From: Nereocystis luetkeana
Taxonomy: Eukaryota; Sar; Phaeophyceae; Laminariales; Laminariaceae
Assembly: GCA_031213475.1 (NCBI GenBank)
Contig: JARUPZ010000008.1
Coordinates: 12,085,938-12,149,937, forward strand
Reading direction: 5' to 3'
Length of the DNA: 64,000 nucleotides
In this document: positions 21,536 to 33,500 of the stretch, one piece after another
Position numbering within the stretch: the stretch's first letter is position 1
How the letters are laid out: every line of letters starts with the position of its first letter
Position numbers and translations under genes: made by a program
Notes under the pieces: generated by a model
Told to the model about the DNA's origin: nothing
Database searches by the model: none
Seen by the model: the letters and a program-made list of their open reading frames with translations, nothing else

Positions 21536-24500
21536 CTGGCCAGGGAGAGAGGCGCAACGGGCGAAACGACAGCAAGACATAGGCGTGATCACGGAGGGGT
21601 ACACGTGGTTTGTTTTGTTTTTTGGGGGGAAATGTTCTTGCCTGGTCACCAACAACACCGATGTCCCCAATCACCAATTGCGATTCACAACAACACCAAC
21701 ACCAGCGAGTCAACAAGAGCCCATACAACCCCCACCAACATCACCCCCACCACCACCACCGACATCAACACCACCACCACCACCACCCCCATCACCAACA
21801 CCAACAATGCGACTCACTCTGGGCCAAGGTGATGCTTCTGGCAGAATGCGGCGGCGACACTCCTAGGCTCGTCGCCATTATTGACTCCAAGCTGGAAGAC
21901 CAGAAGCCCGCGGGACGCAGAGTCCACTTCCACCGGAATCACCTTGAAGGGCGTGAACATCGGGTATATCAGATGGATTACGACCCATTGTACTACGTAG
22001 ATATTTCGGGCCGGACAGATCCCTGACTTTTATGACCTACAAGATTTAGATCTTGGTTTTTGGGTGGAGTCCGTATGATCTTGACGAACAATAATCTATA
22101 CCCTGGTACGATTTATATCATGTTTTTTCGCCGGGTGGGTTCTGTATGACTGACACGGTTCTTGCGCGTACATTTTCCCGGTGAGATGTGTGTCAAATGG
22201 TATCTTGCGCAACGTTTCGCCACGACGAATGCACTATCGATAAGGATCTAGATCATTATCTGGCCGATGGTAGCTATAAATAGCGAGCTATCTGACGTAA
22301 GATACATTCCATACAAATTTATCCCATGGGGAGAGGGGGGGGGGGGGGCATTGTCGTCCTTGTTCGCGTGAACTAGTCTACATGTACAATATACGGGGTG
22401 GTAGTCCGTGATCCCAATACAGATTGCCAGATTGTGGAGTGGAAGAAAAAAAAAACACAACAGGAAACAAGATACTAAAAAAATGGTAATCGCACCCATC
22501 AGTCCTACATCATCATCATCATCATCATCATCACCACACCAGGGCGGAAGCCATAGACGAGCGTGGAATTCGTTGACGAGCGCGCACACGAACATCGCAT
22601 ACACAGCAGAGCGCGATCACCATTCTTTGTTGAGCATCCTTGTGCATCTTTTTCATTACCTTCGCCCGTCTTCTACGTCTCCCCCATCTCAGATCCGGGG
22701 TCACATAGCGGGCTCTCCTCGCCCCCTCCCCCACTACTACTCGTGCCTTCATTTCTACCCTGGTGCCTGTTTTTAGTACATAGACTCGCGTCGAAACATA
22801 ATTAGGCTTATGCACGAGGACGAACTTCATACACGAACAGCCCGATCGCGAAAGTCACGGTGGCAGTGACTACGTTCGGACTGTAACTGACCTTGTCGTA
22901 CAAGCCTCCTTCGAACGAAACCTTCCGCACGGGCGGTTTCAGCGATCCCAACGGCTCCCACCTTGAGGATCCTCCCCGCTCGCCCACCGCCTTCACCCAT
23001 CGGAAAACCTTTACATACATCAGTGTCATGGAATCGAGTAGAGAAGGACAAACTCGGCCGTGTACAATTTTTTTTTTGAGGTACAACAATTTTGGTCTTA
23101 CGTTTCGCTTCACTTAAACGTATCGAGCTTGCTACGGCTGCGGTATACAGGCTTGCACATCGTTGTGTATGAGACTTCGCGCTTCGGGGACTTTGTATCT
23201 CAACTTAAAAACTGATTTGGACAGAAAAATGAACAATGGTATGGTCTACAAGCAGTCGGTAAATCACGAGTACTACATACGAGTATCGCAAAACACTACG
23301 ACTCGTACCCACAGCAGTTGCTCTACTCTAACGATAATGCCGCATGCCTTATCGGGTGCTGTGGTGTTTTGAGTCAGTCACACCTATTTTCCTCGCAAGG
23401 GAAAAGGCGTACGTCTATCGTAGCAGTAGTGTGGTCAGATCAGACCATCACGTGACCTGCAGTGCACCACGGCACGGCACGACGAGGCAAGACACCGGGG
23501 GGGGGGGGGAGGCAGGGCCGAGAAGACGCGACAAGACCAGAGGGTACTAGACAAAACAGTAGAAAAAACAAAAATACGGATGGAGATGATATATGGTACC
23601 AAAACAGGAACGACGAGACGAGACGAGAGAGGGAGCGCCTAAAACCGAAACCCCACGCGAGCTTACCAAACACTCTTATTCTTCCTAAGCAGACGTGGAG
23701 AGTGGGAAAAATAAGGCCACAAAACGCGCACAATTGCACGAATTCGTGCGGTGGGCCCGGGAAACTGGCCCAGACCAACACGGCGGATTGTAGCACGCAT
23801 GGTTTCGCCAAGCGTCTGCTAGCTCTACAGAACCAGCTGAGCATGACAAACAGTACTATCCCGCAGCAAACGTCCGTAGCCCCTCACCTTGGCCTCTCCC
23901 GTAGCTTCGTCATAAAACGCGCTCAGCTGTCCATCTTCCCCTCCCACCATCACCCCCATTTCTGACATAGACGGCAACCTTTCACCCCCCCCGCCCCCGC
24001 CCCCGACCCCAAACTCAGAACCACAGCCCCCGCCCCCCCTTACGCCAACCGCCTCCTCAGCCTCCTTCAGCGCCTCCCCTCGAAGAGCCCGAGCGGGGTC
24101 CGCCGTGAAAACCCTCACCATAAAATCGGCCGATCCGGTGGCCACGTCAGAAACGGAAGGCGTTTTCCTCTGTTTTTTTACCCCGGGGACGCTGGTTTTC
24201 ATCCCCGGTAGCGCCGCCACGGACCAGACGGTCTTGGGGTGCTTGTATACGAGGGAGGCTTTTTGTTTCGTCGGGGTTGAGGGTGGGGGCGGGGGCGGTG
24301 GCAGGCTTGCTGCGCTAAGGTTGCCGGCATCGTCGACCGCGGCGATGAGCCCTCCGCCGAGATGCCCCACGCCAAACACGAAGCTTTCGCCTGACCAAGA
24401 ACCCACCGCGTCGAATCACACACCGCCACGAGGCACGGCAACATTATAGCATTGTAGCATATGGCAGCATGACAAAAATCGGAGGGCAACGGGGAAAGGA

Positions 24501-27500
24501 GACGGAATGATCGCAAGCAACGACGTCGAGCAAGGGGATAGGGTACGGGAGTTCCACATCCGTGGTGCACGTGAAGCGAGAAAATTGTGAGCGGGAGAGC
24601 ACGGGGCGGAGCAAAGGCGTAGCAAGAGGCGACATCGGGTGTAAGGGGGGGAGGGGGCGGAGGAGTGGGTTAGCGTGATGAAACGGGGACCATGGCCAGC
24701 CGCGTTGAAGCGCGAGGGCGATGGGATTGTTGATTCACCGCGGAACGCTGTTGTTTGAGGAGGGAGCGCTTGGTGCAGTCGGCGTACAGCCAGTGGACAC
24801 CCGTGCGGTGTTGGAGCATCGGAAGCGGTAGCCGCAATGGCGGGGTTTCGCACGATAACTCGACACCGTGTCTTGGCCTCTTGGCAACAGAAAGGCCATG
24901 ATAGGAGGTGGGTGATTTAGGCGCCTCAACGCCTCGCACTGTCCTGGTTATACCAGTTTTAGTGTAGGGGTGGACAGTGAAGGGGCAAAAACAAAATGGG
25001 GGTTTCTAGCATCGTTAGTGGGGGGTAGACTGTGGGAAATCATGCGCAAAATGGGCAAACAAGCCAACAACCAAACAAGTGACAAACAAACACAACATCA
25101 CACATTCAGACGGATCACACAACCAGCGAGCAACGACACACGCAACAACGAACAACCGAAACAACCAAAATCAACTCACCGAACAACCGAAACCAACTCT
25201 CAACCAACCAAACCCCCCCAACCAACCACAACGAAAACAAACCCACCTGGAACGGTGAACACCGCCCGGCAGTCCCCGTCGCCACTCCAGGCCCGCACAG
25301 TCCCGTCATTTGAGCCGCTGATAAACGCCTTCGAAGGCGAAATTGAAATTGCGCCGCCTCCCCCGGCGGTTTCGTCGCCATCGCCATGATCATCCTCGGT
25401 ATCGCAGAGGTCCCGGATGCCCGAGGTGTGGTCCGTTAGGCTCCGACGCTCCTGAAGGAGGAGGCGTGAGGAGGAGGGACGCGCGTGGGGGGGGGGGATG
25501 CGTGAGGTGCCTTCCCGCACACTTAGGGGGGGGATATCACACAACACAATTCTGCTCCGTCTCGCAAGGGATGCGTGGTCAAAGGTCGAATGACAAAGGG
25601 AAGCAACAAATGAGAACGCCTCCTCCCCCCCCCCTCCCCCCCCCCCTCCACTTTCCCCCATCTCCCTGACATCTAACCCCCCCCCCCCGGATAATGTATG
25701 CCTGTTATAGTTGGTGTGGGTTGGGGACGACGCTGTAAAACACGCCTCTCACTGCGTCAGCTAGACAACCATGGTGTCGTTTTTTAGAGTGGAGGTCACC
25801 ACGACTTGCGGTCGATTTAGACTATTCTTGTGCGGGGAGAACCTTAACTCCGCACAAGGGGGATGATCGTCTCACGTAGTGTGTATACGGTAAGGCATCC
25901 ACGAGGCAGCTACATAGTGGAGCCATTGCTGTCTGTGGCAATGGCCACACCGGCAATATATCAATTCATCGACGCTCTCATCCATACGCAAGAATATCCG
26001 CCTCAAAAGCGGTTCTTAGTAGGATGCAGCTCACCCTTCATGCGACTCGCCCGACCCCTCACGGGCCTTCGCGCTTGGTGTGCCTGGGCGGTGAAAACCC
26101 GACGTGTTCCGTCCCGGCATGATAGGGATGCAAGGGCCTATGGCCATAAGACTTCGGTCATGCACGACAATGAGCACCCCTACCACCCCCCCCCTCCCCT
26201 ACTGTTTGCCATAACGCCTCCATCCCATCCTACCTTCGGTGGAAACCCTTCCCACATCCTGATCTGCTGTCCTACCAGGCGCCCGTCAACCTCCAGCCCG
26301 GTTGACCCAGTCAAGATCGAACCGGGGCCCAGTCCGAGCACACACACATTATTCTAAGCAGCACAGGGGGGGGGGCGGAGGAGGAGTGGAAAATAACGGG
26401 CGGCAGATTGGAAAATGACACGATCAATGCTTTATAAGTAAAACTTGAAAAAAGTTTCCAATAAACCCTGGCCCTGCGCTGCAGCAACTCAGCAGTAGTA
26501 CAGTAGCGCGCGAGGTTAGAAGCGGCATCTTGGCCACTCTCGCGCCCATTTGCCCTCGGGTTGGGTTAACTCTTGGGAAGGTCCCACGGGCTGGGGCCAC
26601 CTACGTATCGGAACCAGGCCACAAGAAACCCAACCAAATCGATTGCAAACGAGGGGTTCGCAGACACCCTATTTATTCCCCCGTAGAACGATAGGTCTAC
26701 TGCCTACTGCAACAGCGGCAGCTTGGGGACATCACGGCTCGCGCACACACCCACAGGCCCCTTTCGACGCGAGGCCAGCGCAATAGCGCACGGGTGAGTG
26801 GGAGGCGGGGGGGGGGGGGGGGGGGCGGGCGGGGGGCGGGTAATATCTTACTCTTGCTATACATCGCGGCGCGTATTGGTAGGCTAGCAAGACCGTTGCT
26901 GCTGTATTCCTGCTGTTCTCTCGCGTGCCTCTGCCCAGTAGAAGAGGCAGCAGAAACAGCAACAGCAGCAGCAGCAGCAGCAGAAGTGGCGCTTGTGTAT
27001 ATATTGGGGTCAAAAACATGGGTTTGGACGTTCTTAGCTCGAATAGTTTCATATTCTACAAACCAAAAAAACAAAAAACAAAAACAAAGAGCCAAATGTC
27101 CAAGCACATCACCAGAAATAGTTGGGCGGGAGTGCTGCCGCCGCTGTACGGACTAACGAGCACGTACATAGATCAGCAACATATTGTACGACACACTACT
27201 ATAGCAGCTATATTTCTAAAATGTATAGCGTACGATACTATCTTGTTGTCGTACTCAAGAAGTCAAGCTCGCGAATCGAGAGGAGGTTCGCAACAAATAG
27301 AGTAGGCTCGGCCTCGCGCGGGGAGGACTGGGGCGGGAGCGCGGAAGGCTCGGGCTCGACCGCGGAGGGCTCGGGCTCAGGCCCGAGCGCGAACGACTGG
27401 CGCTCGTCCGCGAAAGGCTCGGGCTCGAGCACGGAGGGCTCGGGCATGCTGCACGTAGTTGATACTTAATACCTGGTAAATGAGGTACACCTGTTACCAG

Positions 27501-30500
27501 CTACCAGGTATAAAATACCAGGTACGAAACAACACATACCATGTCGTATATCACACTATAATATTGCTGTACGAAGAGAAACACACACAAAACTAAACTG
27601 CACCGTCTACGCGCCGCGACCTGTCGCCCCTTCCACGCCCCGCCGCTCTTCGGACGGTGTCGCCACCGGTCCTCTCCTCGTAAGTGGTTGCGATTCGTTT
27701 CGCGGCTGCCTTCTTTCTTTCATACCCATGGCCCAGGCGAAGCTTTTGCCTTTGTTTTTGGCGGTTTCTCCCCCCATATCACAGCCACAGCCACAGACAC
27801 AGACACAGCCCTCCGCCGCAACGGAACGAGATAAAGCAGGGGTTTGTTTTTATAGATGCCACACAATCCAACCAACATGGTGGCCAGCTATCTGTACCTA
27901 GCACACCTCACGAACTGGAGATTCGCCTGCATTGCTTGAAACCCCCCGCCCCCCAAGAAGCCAGTTTTTCGGCGATTTCACCTCTCTTGCTTCCAGAAAA
28001 AACGGAGATCTAAGCCCCACGTTCAAGGTTTAGGTGCCAGTAGTTTCAGTTGAAGATGCATGCGCGACCTCCAGAAAACAACATAATTTTATACACTGAA
28101 ATAAAGTACTTCCACGGCGGGTGGAGGCGCGTCGGCTTTTTGGCAGGGGAGCTTTTGCTTTTGCTGGTTGATGTCGCCTTTTCTCTGGTCGACGCGCACA
28201 AAAATCGCAGGGCTTACCGTACAATGGCACTATTTATAGGGGTAATAGTAGCAGCAGCAGCAGCAGCAGTAGTTTATACCTGGTGTACAGCAGTAATATA
28301 GGCATCAATCTTCTCACCTCATGCCCGCTGAGCACCCACTTGCACTCAGCAGTCTCCAGGTCCCAGCCCCTGGCGGTTTCGTCCCACGAGCCCGACAGCA
28401 ACAACCCCTCCGCGCTCCAGGAGAGCGAAGAGATGGGGGCGTTGTGACCCAGCAGCGTCCTGAAATCGTCACACGCAGCAGGCAAAAAAACGCACAGGCG
28501 GCGTCGAGCACACCGCACGGGCGAGGGCAACAGGTACACCTTGAGTCGTTGACTACACCGCGCAAACAAAAAGTACTGTACCCTGTACCCCTTTCGAGTT
28601 GGCCGAGCTTCTACAATCGCCGGCCGATATATCCAGGACCGCCCCCGCCCCTCACGTAAGTACCGACGACCCTGTTTGGCCGGACTCGACGGACGCGAGG
28701 AGTTTCGATGCGAAAAAGACAGCAGAGCCTAACCGCGAGAGCGACATCACAAGCACATATTATACCTCGTACGCAATCAATAAAAAAAACATTGCTCGCT
28801 GCCCTGCCCTGCCCTAGCCTTACCTTTTTTCCCCGCCCTACCCTACCCTTACCTTACAATACCCGGTGCTCCGTCTCGAAAGGGATGCGTGGTAATGGTC
28901 AAATGACTAAGGCAAGCAACAAATGAGTACGCCCCCCCCCCGCCTTTTCTTTCCCTCCCCCCCCCCCGTCCAGCCGTAGGCAGGCGCACACCGGCACATC
29001 ACAGCCAAACGACGAAGGCCACAAAAACGCCTCCAACAATGATCGCACTTTTCAACCACCAGTGTCTTCGTCTCCGCCTGTTCTCCCCCGCCCCCACTCC
29101 CGACATTGCCTCCGTTCCACCCCATGCTGTAAATCCCGCTGTCCTTGCATCCAGCGACGATCACTTCCGCCCCCACCCCAACCCCCATCCCGGCCTCCCC
29201 CGCAGTCATCACCGCCAGACCTCGGCGAACAGTCAGGGCATTGACCCAATCAGGGAGCGTTATCTGAGCCGCGGGAAAACTGTGGGTACCTTCAATATGA
29301 CCATCCTGCGGAGACCGCCGAGCCAAGGGCGCATACACCATAAGTGGGGGAGGGGAGGGGAGCGAGGGAGGGGAGGGGAGGGAGGGAAGGACAGGGAATG
29401 GGGGGGGGGGGCATTTGAAGGATATCTCGAAACGCCAACTCTCTTGAGAAGACTGTTGCAAGTCCGAGACAGTTTCTTTCATCCGTGGTCGCACGGGCTA
29501 GAGTGAGTAAGGTTCTTAACCTTGCTCACATTCATGCACGGCCCAGACAGTGACACCAGTACACCCGTACTAGCACCGGCGGGGGAGGGAGGGGCGCCTA
29601 AAAAAAATCTAGAAAACCGAGCCAACCCTGATGCTGCCAGGAAATAACGCCAGCATCAGACACAACGGTGCCCGGTGGTACTTTTAAAGCAAACAAACGT
29701 AGCATACATCGGACATATTTTGACCTGATATTGATGTTCTCACATTAGCAATTTTTTCAAAAGTCCTGAAACATCTCGACGGGAGAAAGCAAAGACGCAC
29801 CAGGTACGACAGAAGGCGCACGGCAGTACCAGCCCGCAAGACAAGTAACGGGCTGTGGGATACCATCCCGTATCACTTTTAACGATCGTATCCATGGTAC
29901 GTATGTACACCCGAAAAAAAAAAGGGAAAATAAAAAACAACGGTATAGCCAAAACAGAAAGAAAATAAAAGAAGAAGAAAAAGAAAGGAAAAGAAAGAAA
30001 ATGAAGCGAAGAAACATGAACATACATCCGCTCAGGGCGCAGGCCCAAACCCGAGGGAAAAGGTAGCTGTTTGTTGTTGGTACGACCAGTCTTTGTAGGA
30101 TGTTCCCAGCTGATGGGCCAACACAAGGACGACACAAGCAGACCAACCAGACGGGAGTCAAGACACGAAGAGCGTCAAGACAAAGAGCTGCTCAAGTAGA
30201 AAAAACAAGAAACGAGCAGTGCCGAGCCCAGCTATTACGGGGGGGCATAGTTAATAGGACCTATGGTATACATAAAAACCTACCTGGTATATATTTAACC
30301 ATTTTTACTAACAATATTTGGTCCTATTAACTATGGTGCCCGGTAATAGTGGGTCAAGGACGATACAAGAGACATAAAAGAGGAGAAGAGACGGTATTCA
30401 CTATCACGGGAGACCATAGTAAATAGGACCAAATATTGTTAGTAAAAATAGGAATATTATAGAGGTTTTTGTGTGAACCGTAGGCCCTATTAACTATGGT

Positions 30501-33500
30501 CCCCCGCCATATTAACTCTTTTGGGACTGGTTAACTTGATTCTAGTAAAGAGGGGGAAAATGTCGGGAAAAAATGCCTGTTACAGCCGACTGCACCGTTT
30601 ACACCAACCATCCTCTGACAGGCTGCTGGGGCAGGGGATCGGGGATGTGTCCGAACTGCACTGCAAGGAGTTATACGTTCTGTTTAGTACCCTGGTACAT
30701 AGATATTGACGCGTTCCACCATAGGGGTAACAATAGCACCTTTTTACCTCATGAGGCATTAGTTCTGACGGATGGGGCCTCTCAACTCTGGAACTCCCCA
30801 ATGTCATCGGGAATATCGTTGTCGTCACAGACCTACGGTCGTGGGATTGATTGCTTATCGCCTTAAGCGCGCATATTTTTTTCTTTCGAAGTCAACCACT
30901 CTGTCCTGTCCCTATATGTAAGGGCCGTTTGAGTGCCACTATTAATACTAATACTCAGCACAGACGTTTCTTCTATTTAGACATTTATTTACATTATTTT
31001 TTGGTCCTCCGGCGGGTGGCAAAAAGAAGAAACACGTACAGCTCACGCTCACCAAACTCACACATATCAACCACCTCGTAGGTGCCTTGTGTGGCAAAAA
31101 TGTTCAGTCCTGCTGCCGCGGCGTAACCAACGCGAGTATGTCGACCCGGCCTCGCCCCGAGAAGACCACGGTGTAAGTGCAGCCGAGAAAAGACACCCGG
31201 AGAGTCGTATCTCCGGGTGGTGTGGGAACTGCGAAAAGTCAGCCACCAACAGAAACCCGGGTCATATGTCGCCTGCCCGCCGGACTCAGTCCAGTTTCGG
31301 CCGTTGGTCCTGCAGGACACCCGTGCAGCATGATGCATGCCAGTAGTACTGCTGCGCGCTTTTCCTTCAAGGCATGCCTAGACGCTTGATAAAATCGCAA
31401 CATACCGTGACAAAACAGTGGTGTTTTCGGTCGCTATTCGTACACTAAAATCTCGCCAATCAAGCCACAAGGGGTGATAGATCAATACCTAATGACGGTA
31501 CCAGAATGGCACGAAAACAAGAGAAAAATCAAACAAACACGAGTGCCATAAAGGCTGGCATACCTTGTCCAGCTCCCACGCCATGACCGTCTTGTCTCGG
31601 GCGCCGCTGTAGAGATGGCCCGCGCCCACGGCGAGGCTACGTACGTCTCCCGCATGCCCCACTAACGCCGCGCAAAGGTGGAACTCCGGGATGGCAGCCC
31701 CCCCTTCCCGCCTCTCGCCCTGGTTCCCGTCGCTGTCGCGCGCCGTCTGGGAGGCGAACGATGTACAGTTAGGATGTAGGGGGCGCAAAGAAGGGTGATA
31801 ATCTTGAGTGGGGTACGGTCAAGGGGGTGTCTGCACTCTAAAAAAAAAACAAAAAAATGGCTCTTGATACAAAAATCTACATACGGGTAAAACCGGATGA
31901 TGATCAGCTTCATGGGCTAGGCTTTCAACAAAGACAACTGCAAAAAAAAAAAACGGGACAGAAGAAGGCATCGGGCAGTACCTTAAGACCGTTGACTTCG
32001 CGTAGGGGTACGAATCGTTTTTCAGTGCTCGATTTTTTTCCAGAATGGGAGGGTTATGATAACGCCCAAATACCGAACAAGGTGTTTTCGGAAATATCTG
32101 GTCGAAAACCTTTCGAAAATATAAAAGTTCGACTTTAGCCCCCTTTTACCGTCGTCGAGAAAAGGACCGCTAAAAAACGAATCGCACCTCTGCCTGTGCG
32201 AACTCAACCCTCTTTACGGTATACCCGGTATGGAGTAGGTCTCCAGCTGAGTGTCAGTGGCAACCGCTTTTTGCTTTTTGGCTTTATGGGCCTATCGTGA
32301 CATGACTCATTTATACTTTACACTGCTGTACTACGTGTTAGGGTTTGCATGAGGGTGAAAGGATGCGTGGACGGGACGGGGGGAGGCCTGGACGGGGGGA
32401 GGTTGCAACAATGGCAAGGTTTTCACAAGGGTCGATGGATACGATGGCGAGGGGAAGGGGTGCCTGGAGGGGGTTTGGGTTGGGGGGGCGGGAGGGGTTG
32501 CTTCGATAATAAGGGTTTCAGAAGGGTGCATGGATGTGCAGCGGTAGGGCGGAGACGGGGGGCATCAAGGCGTTGCTGTACCAAGGTTGAGGTTTGGTTG
32601 ACAAGTCACAGAGGCTATTTATTAATATTAATAACAATAACGACGTTCGTACGAGTAGTCGGTGGGTATGAGGGTGGACGGGTCGGTGCCATGCGGGGTG
32701 GGACGCTGTTTTTTTCCCATCAAAGTGTAAACATTGGACAGACATATCATCTACCTACAGATCATGATCTACAGATAGATCTTTCAGGGCAGATATCAAT
32801 ACTACAGTACATGCAGCAGTAGATCCCTGATCTGCACCTGGCAGGATCTAGCTCATTGTGCGGGGTGGGATCCGTGTGTATATAAAACCTGCGCAATCTA
32901 GAGTAGCACATGCTTCCTGGGTTGGATCTGCACTGTACAGATATATCCTGCACAACACCTCCTAACAGCAGGTTACCAGTACGAGTATCTATATCATCTA
33001 TCTCATATATAACTGTAGATTATCTATCTGTAGATGATCTGTCCGACCTGTGCACGGCATTTGAAAAAGGCATGATCTGGACCCGTGCAACCGTGCAGAC
33101 CTGCCTCTTTATCGATACGGATATACTCTGATACTGAGGTACTGCTGTAGGTCTACCTGTGTACTGTTACGTATCCAGATGAATCCGGTAAGCATTTGGC
33201 CCAACGATTATTTTGGGGCGGAGCCCCGGGCAGGTTCTCTCTTATGTGTGTGCGGTGTGGAGGATACACCGAACTGGGTTTTTGTGCCTTGGGTCTTGAT
33301 CACGGAACGGAGTGGAGCACCTCTGGTGATGACCTTGAACTACTGCTGTAGGGGAAAGGGCCTGGTATCCTCGGTATGGGGATTTATGTAATACCAAATG
33401 CTCCAGCAGAGCCAGCAGGCTCTAACGAAGACAGCCGTGAGTGGTGTGGACTACGGTAGACCTGGCTTGATGCATGCACCAACAGCAGAGCAACGTAAGC

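Noticed and set aside
22808..22891. Read-through of PLAA-like exon 8 past YDK to a stop (VSYSPNVV...EVRPRA)
   Set aside because: Using the GTCAGT donor instead joins in phase to exon 9 and completes a PFU domain, which fits better than the read-through tail.
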